The position numbers and the translations under genes were made by a program. Below are positions 31,571-41,527 of a stretch of 64,000 bases of DNA, piece by piece. This DNA is from Parietichytrium sp. I65-24A. Taxonomy: Eukaryota; Sar; Bigyra; Thraustochytrida; Thraustochytriidae. The DNA is taken from positions 124,001 to 188,000 of the forward strand of contig BLSF01000022.1 in NCBI GenBank assembly GCA_012862575.1, in the 5' to 3' direction. Every line of letters begins with the position of its first letter. Position 1 is the stretch's first letter. The notes under the pieces were generated by a model. That model saw only the letters and a list, made by a program, of their open reading frames with translations. It was not told the origin of the DNA and made no database searches.

Positions 31571-32812
31571 ATGCTGAACATGAACGGTCTTGGCGGCGAC
31601 TACGGAGGATACTCTCCGGAAGTGGGGCAAGGCAGAGTGGACGGTCACTCGCAGCACATATACGGCGGGCACCAAGGAGGAATGGGGGACCAGCACTACG
31701 GCATGGGCAGCATGGGGTCCCTGGGCGGCCACGGTGGAATGTACGCGGTGCTGGGTATGCCCGGTGGCCACAGGATGCAAGGCGGCGGCGGCGGCGGGTT
31801 TGAGCAAGGAGGGCTCCATCACGGCGGATCGCTGCAGAACACGCCTCCGTCTGGAGCGTTGGGGTACCCTTACTTTCCGTATCAGCAGCCGCAGCAGCAG
31901 CAGCAACAACAACAACAACAACCGCAGCAGGGATTGGGCAAAGCGGAGGAACCGCAGTACAGTGAAGAGACTTTGAAGAAAATTGCAAACCGCGGCCACG
32001 TGTACGAATACAAAGGCAAAAAGCTGGAGATCCGCGACGTTTGGAAGGACAACTTGGAGGAGGAAATGAAGGTCATCAGGAAGGCTATCACAAAGTGCAA
32101 CTACGTGGCGATGGACACCGAGTTTCCTGGAGTTGTGGCAAGACCATTCAACACAACTAATGACTATCAATATCAAACTTTGCGATGCAACGTGGATCTA
32201 CTGAAACTGATACAGCTTGGAATCGCTCTTGCAGATGAAGAGGGGAACTTTGCTGATGGGTGCCCCTGCTGGCAGTTCCACTTTAAATTCAGCCTTGCAG
32301 ATGACATGTACGCACAAGACTCGATTGACCTTCTCGTGCGAAGTGGCATCGACTTTGACTTGCATGAAAACATGGGCATTGAGGTGCAAGACTTTGGGGA
32401 AGCGCTCATGTCCTCTGGGCTCGTGCTGATGGATGAGGTCAAATGGATCTCGTTTCATGGTGGTTATGACTTTGGGTACCTCCTGAAACTCTTGACATTT
32501 ACGCCATTGCCAGAGAAGGAGAAAGACTTTTTCAAATTGCTTCATACATACTTTCCTTGTGTCTACGATGTCAAACACATCATGACAAAACTGGAGGGAA
32601 CAACATTCAAAGCCGGCCTAAACAGGCTAGCCGAAGAGCTTGGAGCTGAGCGTGTCGGCCCGATGCATCAAGCCGGGTCGGACTCTCTTCTGACGGCGTC
32701 CGTCTTTTTCGCTCTGCGACAAAAGTTTTTTAATAACAAATTCACGGATCACGGCCATGCTGGCATTTTGCACGGTCTTGGCGACGGAGACCCTAGCAGG
32801 ATGAATCTGTAA
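31571..32812 (+). CDS. CAF1: CCR4-NOT deadenylase subunit CAF1/POP2
   Basis: A 413-residue DEDD-family 3'-5' exoribonuclease that shortens mRNA poly(A) tails as part of the CCR4-NOT complex. A glycine- and methionine-rich N-terminus (1-100) and a polyglutamine run (about 106-118) precede the catalytic domain, which starts with IRDVWKDNLEEEM. Catalytic residues are in place: D182 and E184 in MDTEFPG, D300 in FHGGYDFGYL, and H366 and D371 in HQAGSDSLLT. The conserved NVDLLKLIQLG and GLVLMDEVKWISFH stretches are also present. The catalytic core is of normal length for CNOT7/CNOT8; the N-terminal extension of about 130 residues is extra. The start is an ATG; a second in-frame ATG three codons on is equally possible. 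Confidence 0.97.
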   Translation: MLNMNGLGGDYGGYSPEVGQGRVDGHSQHIYGGHQGGMGDQHYGMGSMGSLGGHGGMYAVLGMPGGHRMQGGGGGGFEQGGLHHGGSLQNTPPSGALGYPYFPYQQPQQQQQQQQQQPQQGLGKAEEPQYSEETLKKIANRGHVYEYKGKKLEIRDVWKDNLEEEMKVIRKAITKCNYVAMDTEFPGVVARPFNTTNDYQYQTLRCNVDLLKLIQLGIALADEEGNFADGCPCWQFHFKFSLADDMYAQDSIDLLVRSGIDFDLHENMGIEVQDFGEALMSSGLVLMDEVKWISFHGGYDFGYLLKLLTFTPLPEKEKDFFKLLHTYFPCVYDVKHIMTKLEGTTFKAGLNRLAEELGAERVGPMHQAGSDSLLTASVFFALRQKFFNNKFTDHGHAGILHGLGDGDPSRMNL

Positions 32813-33309
32813 TGAGCCCAACTGTTATTGCTTTCTTCGTCTGCTTCCTCTCTGTGCAACAGCGTACATACGTAACTGAATTGGATCAAGGATTTCCTTT
32901 ACAAATGATCACGTCTGAAAAGATTTCCCTTTTCTAATTTTATTTTCTTCTTTTTGCCCTCTCAGTCGAGACAAGAAAACAGAAAACAAAGGCCTAGTAC
33001 GCATAGTATTTGGACGTATTTGGACTCAGGAGGGTCTCTCTCTATCGTTCTTGATCAAATAGAAAAAGAAAATCAATCAAACCTAAAAGAAGCTATTCAA
33101 TCAAGCGTGAACCCTGCAAACTCTGCAAACCTTACATTTGCGGATTGCGAAGTTGACATCTCCCAAACTGGTGATCAATTGATTTTTCAACACCGGGTTT
33201 TTCATTTAACTTTCTCTAAATAAGTCTTTGAGAGGAGAGTATCGCTCCCTTTTCCAGCTAGCGCCACGAAATGCGATAGGGACACACACATTCACAAAAA
33301 CAGGAACGT
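32813..33309. other. 3' region between convergent CAF1 and P4-ATPase genes
   Basis: Shared 3' flank of two convergent genes. I see no gene and no repeat of note. Confidence 0.5.
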
Positions 33310-36300
33310 CTACAGCTCCTTCTCGACAAGTTTTATCTTTTCCGAAAAGAGTTGTTGGCGAGTTGGCCGCCAGATACTCCCGTAAGCTTTCACAACGTAG
33401 TATGGGAGGATGCTGGTAAATACTCCGACAAGAGCCGCCAACCAAAAGTACAGCGTTTGGCCGATGTAGGACAGAATGTACCCATTGTCGGTGGCATTGG
33501 GGCCCCAAAAATGAGGAAGGGCAACGGCGGCAAACCAAAATGCAAAAAAGCCAACGAAGGCTGCAGCCGCGTGAACAATCGTGATGACATGATAGCGCAA
33601 CATGAGGGAGGTGAGAATTCCATTCAAGAGGACCACGGAGAGCAAAGTGCCTTGTGCCCACATTCCAGCAACAACTCCCTCGGACACCCATGAAGCGCTG
33701 ACGATGAAGAGCGTCAGAAACGCGATTGCAGCGTGCCACCATGCAAGGCCAATTTCAATGATGTAATCACGCAGCGAGAAGGCTGGTTTTCTTGGGTCGT
33801 AAAATTCTGGGTTGCGTACCAGGTGTTCAGGGAGCATCTCTCTGTCGACAAAGGCAATCGAGAGGAGGAATGGGGAAGTCATCACGAGGTTCACAAAGGT
33901 GAGGACGTTGGTAATAATGATACTCTGTCCGGAGTAAACACTGAAGAAGCCAAAGAATACTTGGGGCATGTTGAACGCCATATTGGCAAACAGGGATGCG
34001 CGAGCCGCAGTAGAGATCCTCAATCGAGAAGTGGCACCGTGCACGAACAATAGTCGGGTCAAATCTGCAAACTTGTGAATGGCAAAATCCGCAGAATTTA
34101 CAGCCTGCGAGCCTTCCTTGCCGAATACTCCCACTCCGACGTCTGCCTCGCGGATCATGCTCACATCATTCGCACCGTCTCCGATAGAGAGACAAACGAC
34201 ACCAAACTCGTCGCGCACCAGCTTGGTAACAACAGCCTTTTGCTTTGGAGTCATACGAGTGCAAACTGTAGTGTAGCAACGCTTCATCATTTCCACAAAT
34301 AATGGGCGCAATTTGTCGTTTTCGATACAGTGCTTGAGGCACTCTCCAGAAATGATCAGGGCTTCGTCGTCCACGAGTGGGTCAGTGATCTGTTGTGATT
34401 CAAGATCACCCCCTTCTTTAAGAGACACTGGCTCTAAGTTTTCTGTAGGTGAGGAAAGTGCCCGTGACCTCTTTGGTTTGAACTTTTGTGTTTCCTTCTG
34501 CAAATATTCAAGAAGTACGTCGTCGTCTGCTTCAGTCAACGTGTGAAACTGGCTTCCGGGCTTGAACAGGCCGCAGGACGTGCAGATGCTGATCGCCGTC
34601 TCAGTCTTGTCACCGGTCAGTACAGCAACTTGGATAGAGGCCTTGACGAGATTTTGTAGCGCTTCTTCCACACCGTCAGAAAGTTTGTCTTCAACTCCAG
34701 TGCATCCAATTGGCTCTAAATAGCCTTCCAACATCTCAAAGGCAGCACCAATCTTATCATCACGGTCCTCCATCGCCACCAGAGCAGCATCATACTCCAT
34801 CTTGAAGGTGCTGTACTCCCCACTCTTTACGCTGAGCCGGCAAGACGCCAGCACCAGGGTTCGAAGTCCTAGCCTGGACATCGACTCCACCTGAGAGTTC
34901 AGCTTTCTAGTGTCATGCTTGCTATCGAAGAGGTCAAACATGATGTTGTCAGCTCCCTTATAGAGCATGACGGCAGTGTCGCTACTTGGGACCTGCAACA
35001 GAATACCCATGCGCTTTCGGCTAGACGTGAACGGAAGCACCGCAAGGACCGGGTAGTTCACCACCTTGCCATTCTGCACAATGCGGAGCTTGGTTGGCGA
35101 GCGCTCTTGCAAAACCACACCAAAGTCCCTTGCTGGACCAGCTAACGCAACCTCATCCGGGGACTCACCAGAGTACTCGAAGGCAGTTTCGCCATCAATT
35201 TCCTCAGACTCTACCTCAAGTTCATTACAAGCCGCCATAATGAGAAGCATCTCAGCCAAGGCTGGGTCCTTGATGGAGTCTCTGGGCAATGCAAGGGATC
35301 CTCGTTTCTGGGACTTTCGGCCCTCAGACTCCATGGTGCGCAATGCGATTTTGGGACCGCGAAAGTCGACCTCATACATTCCTTTCGAGGTTCCGCAATG
35401 TGTAAAGCGCATTTCGTTGTCCGTGAGAGTCCCTGTTTTGTCACTGAGGATGTACTGAATCTCACCGAGCTCTTCCACCAGACTTGTCGTGTTCGGCTTT
35501 GCTGGGCGATTCAGGCCGTCACGAGAGTACATCTTTTTATCCCAATGGATGTACAATCCCCCCATCATTTTTCCAAGCTCCATGATCACGTAGAGAGACA
35601 TTGGCACGAAGAATGAGCAAAGGATGAACCATGTCATGAAGGAATAAATCCAGTCGACTGCCACGGAGGATTTGTCGACGTCGTTTCCGTCCCAGTTGTA
35701 GCTGCGCCAGGACTCAGCGCCGAGATTAATGCCGAGAACAGACATGATCTCCGAGCTGGAGATCTGCAACGTAGCCATGCCAATACAGAGCACGATCTGA
35801 AAGATAAACACGACAGCCAGGCAAGTGTTGAGAGCACGTTCCAGGTGGCTAAACTTGTATGCTGGTAGCTGCTGGTTCAGGCGAAGCTTGGTAAGTGGCC
35901 CAGCCCCAACCACGACTCCCCATACTCTCACGGTGTTACGCAGCACAGCGCCGCGCAGGATAAGATTCTCTCGGACCAGCTGAATCACATTCTCGTTTGA
36001 CGGCTCGCTGGAGTCCATCCGACCACTGAAGACTTCGATGTACGGATTTGGAGCATCACTTGTGATGACAGTACGTAGGTGGATGAGGTCCTCTGTCGTG
36101 GGCTGGTCGTCTTCAGCGAGATCGGGGAGGAATCCCTGAAGAGGCACTGCGCGGCGCACTTTAAGTCGAGTCTCTCCGTCGAGATTGGCAGTGTCTGCCC
36201 AGCAAATCGAGTTCCCAGCATAGTTGCCGGTGTGCTCAGTTGCCAGCACCACGATATCGGCGGAGCACACGGTATCCCTCTCCAGGGCGATGATATCTCC

Positions 36301-36852
36301 AACGCAGACCTGCATGCTCTTGATGACTACCTCTTTGCCAGTGTGAGGATCTAGCTTTGTGACCTTGGCGCCGTTCACCTTGCGATCAGATTTGTGACGA
36401 AGGTAGTCTTCGTAGCCCTCTTTCACGGCCGTCACTCCGAGAATAAAAGTAAGTGGCGCCACCGTAATGTAGAGCGGGAATGGAGACACGTTCGGCACGA
36501 GCTGGATGGCCGTGATGAGCAAAAAATAAGTGTTTGCCACACGCCGAAACTGCTCGTACATATTCTTGAAGATGAAGTTGTAGATGGTGTACTTGCTTGT
36601 CGTGAAGACGTTCTTTGGAAACTGCATATTTTGGACCTCATCGTTGAGAAACACGCGATGCTCGCCATCCGCTATCTGAAGTCGCCGTCCTGGGATGAAT
36701 TTGTGAAAGAATCGCTTGTTCAGGAATTTTGTCGGGGGCTTGTCAGACTTGACCGGGTGCGACACGGACCATCTTGCCACGGACTTGCGGGACGACGAGT
36801 GCAAGACCTCGTCGTCGTCCACCGGCTCCACATGTGTACTCACGTCTCCCAT
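33310..36852 (-). CDS. P4-type ATPase (phospholipid flippase)
   Basis: A 1,180-residue lipid-translocating P-type ATPase, counted from the first ATG (MGDVSTHVEP). The frame is open further upstream to a GTG at 37005. The entry signature FPKNVFTTSKYTIYNFI and NMYEQFRRVANTYFLL is typical of P4 enzymes. The actuator loop reads TANLDGETRLK (DGET at 225-228), the phosphorylation site is DKTGTLTDN (D471), and the hinge is GDGANDVSMI (about 891-900). Membrane segment 4 carries PMSL where ion pumps carry PEGL, as expected of a flippase. Ten membrane segments are plausible. A hydrophilic insertion (about 780-820) sits between the nucleotide-binding part and the hinge. Members work in Golgi, endosome or plasma membrane with a CDC50 partner, which is not in this window. 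Confidence 0.96.
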   Translation of the reverse strand: MGDVSTHVEPVDDDEVLHSSSRKSVARWSVSHPVKSDKPPTKFLNKRFFHKFIPGRRLQIADGEHRVFLNDEVQNMQFPKNVFTTSKYTIYNFIFKNMYEQFRRVANTYFLLITAIQLVPNVSPFPLYITVAPLTFILGVTAVKEGYEDYLRHKSDRKVNGAKVTKLDPHTGKEVVIKSMQVCVGDIIALERDTVCSADIVVLATEHTGNYAGNSICWADTANLDGETRLKVRRAVPLQGFLPDLAEDDQPTTEDLIHLRTVITSDAPNPYIEVFSGRMDSSEPSNENVIQLVRENLILRGAVLRNTVRVWGVVVGAGPLTKLRLNQQLPAYKFSHLERALNTCLAVVFIFQIVLCIGMATLQISSSEIMSVLGINLGAESWRSYNWDGNDVDKSSVAVDWIYSFMTWFILCSFFVPMSLYVIMELGKMMGGLYIHWDKKMYSRDGLNRPAKPNTTSLVEELGEIQYILSDKTGTLTDNEMRFTHCGTSKGMYEVDFRGPKIALRTMESEGRKSQKRGSLALPRDSIKDPALAEMLLIMAACNELEVESEEIDGETAFEYSGESPDEVALAGPARDFGVVLQERSPTKLRIVQNGKVVNYPVLAVLPFTSSRKRMGILLQVPSSDTAVMLYKGADNIMFDLFDSKHDTRKLNSQVESMSRLGLRTLVLASCRLSVKSGEYSTFKMEYDAALVAMEDRDDKIGAAFEMLEGYLEPIGCTGVEDKLSDGVEEALQNLVKASIQVAVLTGDKTETAISICTSCGLFKPGSQFHTLTEADDDVLLEYLQKETQKFKPKRSRALSSPTENLEPVSLKEGGDLESQQITDPLVDDEALIISGECLKHCIENDKLRPLFVEMMKRCYTTVCTRMTPKQKAVVTKLVRDEFGVVCLSIGDGANDVSMIREADVGVGVFGKEGSQAVNSADFAIHKFADLTRLLFVHGATSRLRISTAARASLFANMAFNMPQVFFGFFSVYSGQSIIITNVLTFVNLVMTSPFLLSIAFVDREMLPEHLVRNPEFYDPRKPAFSLRDYIIEIGLAWWHAAIAFLTLFIVSASWVSEGVVAGMWAQGTLLSVVLLNGILTSLMLRYHVITIVHAAAAFVGFFAFWFAAVALPHFWGPNATDNGYILSYIGQTLYFWLAALVGVFTSILPYYVVKAYGSIWRPTRQQLFSEKIKLVEKEL

Positions 36853-39755
36853 CCCGTCTAGCACCTCGACCCGTCGTATTCGGGCGTCTTCGAAGCTCAA
36901 AACCTGGCGGACGGCGCCGGAGTCTGCTGCACAACCTAGAGCAGCGCAGCGCGTCGGGAAAGCTTGGAATGAACAAACTCTCAAGCTTGCAGCGCTCCGT
37001 GTCACGCTCGTTCAGAGAGTTGAGGGCTGATGCGACGGGCTGTGATGGATGGATCGATGGATGGATGAACCACGTTCACGCGAACTGTGTTCTATGAACG
37101 ATGAGCTCCTTTCGACCTCTTCGAGTCCATCCGTGAATCAAACAATCAATCGCATCCTTTTCTCTTTCCTACTCGCAATCGCTATCTAGCTATCTCCAAC
37201 TGCTACGTGTACACTTCTGACCTTCATGCGCGGATTGTGTGTGACGCCGTCTCTCATTACCTCTCATTGCTGAAGACCAGTTTTTTCCATCGTAAGACAT
37301 TTAACTTTAACCTACACGTACCGCACCACGCTAGCGCAGGGCCTTTCGCGAGAGAGGGGGCCAGAGCCAGTTTTAAGCTGCTCTACTGGCCCGCTACGCG
37401 CATGGACCGCAATGGGTGGGTAGGTAGGTGTGGAAGTCGTGGAAGCGCCTCTTAAGCCTGCTGGCTCTGCTACCTGGTTACGCTCAGCCGCGAGCCTCGC
37501 GGCGGGATAGGGTTGACCGGTGATAACGCCCGCTTAAACGGTGCTACGTGCACACCGTTCGTTTGGTTTCTGGGTTTCTTGTTTCAGGCTATTTCAGACT
37601 GATCGATCGATCACCAATGATCACCATCACCATCACCACCACCATCACAATCGTGATGGCAATCAATCGCACACGCTCAGCCGACCGCTCGGGATCCGCG
37701 ATGTCCTGTTGCCCTTTTGAGAAACGACTCAGAAGACTTGGGAGCGAGAGATCAGGAACGTGTGTTGCAAGTCGGGGCGCTCGTTCCTTGCCATTGTTAC
37801 AATGGTTGGGTTCACGACATGCCAGACGCACACACGCACAGGCTGGATCGAGAGGGCAATCAATCAATCAATGCTGAGTTCTGAGTTCTGACAATCCTGA
37901 CAAATAACTTGTGGCATTTGATGTCTCTCTGTTGTGCCCCATCGTCACAGACTGAGTGCGCGATAACTCGCACTTTCTTTTCATTTTCTCATTCATTGTT
38001 TTCAACTTCAGTTTGAATGATTGATTGATCAAGATCAAGATTGGACAGTAACGCAAGGAATCACGCGCAGTTTCAAACCTTTCCTTCTTTCACAGTCAAT
38101 TCATTTCACAAGATTTCACAAGTCAACTCACTGTCAGTCGAATCAAAATCGATCATTCACAGTGAATTATTCAAGGGTCGGGCTTACTCGGTGTCTTAGG
38201 TATTACATAAGGCTTTTGAGCTACTTTGCACGATAGAACAACTGTACTGCAATTCTACTCCTCTACCTTAGATATGTATAAGTCAAAGTAGTCTTACAGT
38301 TTAGACTTTCTGGAGGTAGCAGATAATGAACGCGTGTAGCACGTGCGGCTCCTCACTACTATAATACACTACTTCGCTAGTATTCTCTTAACAGGGTGAG
38401 GTACTAGGATTATAGTAAACAATAATAATTTGCATAGGACCAAGCGCAGGTGTGCAGAGGTTGTACACATATATGATGGCGTAAGAGAGAGATAGTGGGA
38501 GGGGTGTAGTAGTGCTAGTGGAGGCGGTAGAGTGTGGTGGGTCAGATCGCACCTGTGTACAGTGAACCAAACCATACCAAACCAGAAAATTAAGCCAACG
38601 AAAATTGCTGAAATTAAATTGCCCCAACTTTACATCATTTCGGAGCAGCCTGCCACAGCACAACTAATAATAAATGTATCCTGTGTAGCACACCAAAACT
38701 ACTCGCCCAAGTACTTCGAGCCAATTGTTGCCTGTGAACACTGCGAAAGAAGCAAATTCCTTGCACCTAAAGCTAGCCACCACTAACCGCTAGTAAGCGA
38801 AAGAGATCCGTTGGAAGAACATCTTTTTTCGAAGTTCAAAGTTCAAGTTGAAGAAGTCCAAGTTGAAGGCTTGTTGTTTAGACTTGATTAAAAACCTTCC
38901 GAAGTTCCCAGAGAAAAGTTCAAAGAACGGCAGAGTCAAACGTCAGGACAGTGCTGTTCCGGGGCGAAACGACCAGGTGACAAGACACATGGTCGCAAAG
39001 GGATAAGGGAGAGCCGAAATCTGTACTGACATGGTAGCCATTTCGCTGTGCGCTCAGTCAGTGACACGGAATGGCGCGGAGGCGTCAGTCGCCACTGAGT
39101 AATGAAGCATACGCGCATTGCAGGTGGCGATTTCGGCATAAGGAGCTGGTGACAGGAGAAGTAAACGAAATGCCGTTTGCAAGTCCAACAAACTCGCATC
39201 AAAGGACTAGGTTGTATTGAGAATTCGTTTGAGAGCTTTTCGTGAAGTGATGTGACCACATTAGGTTTGCCTCAAGAGTCCTGTCGCTGGACTTTGGCTG
39301 AGAGGGATTCGGTGGACAAAAATGTTTAGAGTGGCGGTGAGTTTGGCAGTCAAAATCTGTCTTTCAGTGGTCCAACGCAGTTGAAATTCTCTCAGAGGCA
39401 ACGCCAACTCATACTAAACAGGTCAAATCGATCGCTTCTCACGTGCATCTAGGCAAAGACTCCCAGAATCCCGTAAAAAGTTGTACACCCTATACGTCAG
39501 CGAGTTTCAAGCAATATGCAGTTGCCAGCCACTCGCGGTTAAATGTGCTGCGAGTAACCTTCCCAATTCAGCATTGCAGGCAAGCTAGCTTCTGTTATGG
39601 TGTCGGTGTAATTGCAGATAGGTTCAAGAGTGCTGGGGACTACTCAACGAGCTAAAAAAAAAAATGGCGCACAAATTTATGTTGTTTGACAAAAGAGGCA
39701 TATTGCTCTCGTGCTCGCGCAGAGGTCACGTTCTCGCGGCCGCGGAGCGCCGCAG
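36853..39755. other. 2.9 kb spacer between divergent genes
   Basis: No supportable gene. It contains GGAT-type repeats (about 37044-37068), a CATCAC-rich stretch (about 37620-37650), AATC repeats (about 37859-37872), one TCACTGTCAG word (38128-38137) and several TTCACAGTCAAT-like relatives near 38090-38165. Confidence 0.5.
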
Positions 39756-40829
39756 ATGGCGGCCATGCAGCCGGAAGAAGATCTTGGCGCGATGCTGTAC
39801 CCCGGGAACAGCACCCGCCTCACTGAAGTTGCAAATGTGCAACTTCTTGTGGACAACGGCAGCGGCCTCGTTTTCGTATTCTTGCTTCTCTCCTTGGTGC
39901 GGCGCGTGACGACGGGCTCAAGCACTCGATATTCCAATGGCTCGCAGACATCTTCCAAGAGATATAATCTCAAGAAAGCATTCTGCACCGCTGCTATTAT
40001 CAGCTTGCATTTGGGTTCCGTGGGTAAATTCTCTTTTGCATTGCAGCCTGTTCAAGACTTTCTGCATGAGGACCTGCCTCTTCCCCCGTCAATAGCTGTC
40101 ATGATGTACGGGGGCCTCGCGGCGTGTTATTGCGGCGCGACAATGGGAAATGTCCTTGTGATCCACTCATCATACAAGAACTTCTTGCTTGTATCATCTG
40201 CAGATGCTATGCCTTCCAAAGTCCTGTCTAAATCATCGCGGCTGACTCATGCGATTGTTTTATTGAATTACTCGTACTACTTCATCGCGAGTGTTGTGCT
40301 GTTCAGCGTGAAGGGAAGCCCTGTGGCGACACTGTCGTGCTATTTCATTCCGTATCTGTCATGCGGAATGCTCTATTGCTTCACAATCTTCAAATACAAC
40401 ATGTATCTGTGGCACAAGGTGGACGTGCTTCAAGAAGTAAAAATTCGGCGCAAGATACGCAAGCTTATTCTGGCTCAATTTTTCAATTTTGCATGTGCAA
40501 ACATCCCAAACCTTGTCTGTCATTGCATCGCTTTAGACAAAATTCAGGACAGACGGGCATTTGCAGTGGCGTGGCAAATGGGGACCACCATGGCGACGAT
40601 TCTTGGCGTTCTGCTCGCTATTCTCAATTTGTGGCGAAGCCTGACGAGGAGGCGGCGGAGGAGAAGAGTGACAATTACGTCATCATCTGGTGTTGTCGTC
40701 GGAGCTGGGAAGGTCCGGGTCTCCAAAGTAGGTCGCGCAAAGCAGCATCATTATGGAGGCACTGATCTAGGCTCGTCTGTAGCTGGAACAAAAATGTCAC
40801 ACCTCGAAGACCCTTCCAATGAGAGCTAA
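39756..40829 (+). CDS. Seven-segment membrane protein, receptor-like, unknown family
   Basis: A 357-residue protein from its first in-frame ATG (MAAMQPEEDL); the frame extends to an upstream GTG at 39711. Seven hydrophobic segments can be drawn at about 28-48, 75-96, 112-137, 163-186, 190-213, 236-260 and 268-293. An N-glycosylation sequon NST (18-20) lies in the short N-terminus, and a run of arginines (298-304) follows the last segment before a hydrophilic tail. That is the layout of a G-protein-coupled receptor with the N-terminus outside, but I see no class signature and the segment count is by eye. An out-of-frame ATG at 39664 lies upstream and could lower translation. Confidence 0.7.
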   Translation: MAAMQPEEDLGAMLYPGNSTRLTEVANVQLLVDNGSGLVFVFLLLSLVRRVTTGSSTRYSNGSQTSSKRYNLKKAFCTAAIISLHLGSVGKFSFALQPVQDFLHEDLPLPPSIAVMMYGGLAACYCGATMGNVLVIHSSYKNFLLVSSADAMPSKVLSKSSRLTHAIVLLNYSYYFIASVVLFSVKGSPVATLSCYFIPYLSCGMLYCFTIFKYNMYLWHKVDVLQEVKIRRKIRKLILAQFFNFACANIPNLVCHCIALDKIQDRRAFAVAWQMGTTMATILGVLLAILNLWRSLTRRRRRRRVTITSSSGVVVGAGKVRVSKVGRAKQHHYGGTDLGSSVAGTKMSHLEDPSNES

Positions 40830-41138
40830 AATTTGCTCCTCGCAAGAGACGCTTTGTCTAAATGCCCAAATGTTTGCGGTGTTTTGATCGATACGGACGG
40901 TAATTGAGAAATTGTCGTATTCTCCGGCATTCACGAAGAACCGAGCAGTATGAACTTCAACCAGCGTGAATAGCAAAATCTATCTTCCGTTCATCGCCTA
41001 CTTTTACTTTCCTTGTAGCCTGCCTACTCCCTCGCCAAACTTTTCGGCCATTCTTCACCATCGTCTCCGTTCAAGCGTACTGCCTCAAAACGCTGTTACT
41101 GTTGTTGTCGTTGTTGATCAATGATGATGATGATGTTG

Positions 41139-41206
<68 letters not shown>

Positions 41207-41527
41207 GCTGTTGCTGATGTGATTGTTGTTGCCGATGTGATTGTTGTTGCCGATGTTCTTGTCATTCTCGAATTCACATGTCAGTTCCAAACAAAACCTA
41301 TTTTTGGCTACGGACTTTCAAGAGTTTCCGTTCGTCCTAGAGTTGTGACTGCCAAAGTGCCAAGTGCCAAGTGCCAATGGGAACGTGCGGAAGGAACAGG
41401 CACAGAGGTAAGAGAAACAGACCGTGCGCAGTGGCAAGAAGCGTGAGAAGCAGAGAAGCAGCAGTGTTAAGTTGGCCGCAAAGTGCGCACATGCGTGCGA
41501 GCGCGCCTCGGGAATAGCCCAGAGTCG
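40830..41527. other. Spacer with a trinucleotide repeat block
   Basis: No gene seen. The dominating feature is the trinucleotide block at 41119-41251. A short uORF (ATG at 41491, eight codons) lies just before the next gene. Confidence 0.5.
41119..41251. repeat. Compound trinucleotide repeat and 18-bp tandem
   Basis: The block runs from GAT units to GTT, then about ten ATT units, then about twelve GTT units, and finally two exact 18-bp units starting GATGTGATTG (41216-41233 and 41234-41251). It lies 280 bases upstream of the next ATG. Confidence 0.9.

Noticed and set aside
31571-31930. Glycine-rich N-terminus of CAF1 as a possible separate gene or RNA-binding RGG domain
   Set aside because: It is in frame with the catalytic domain, and glycines are not paired with arginines as in RGG boxes.
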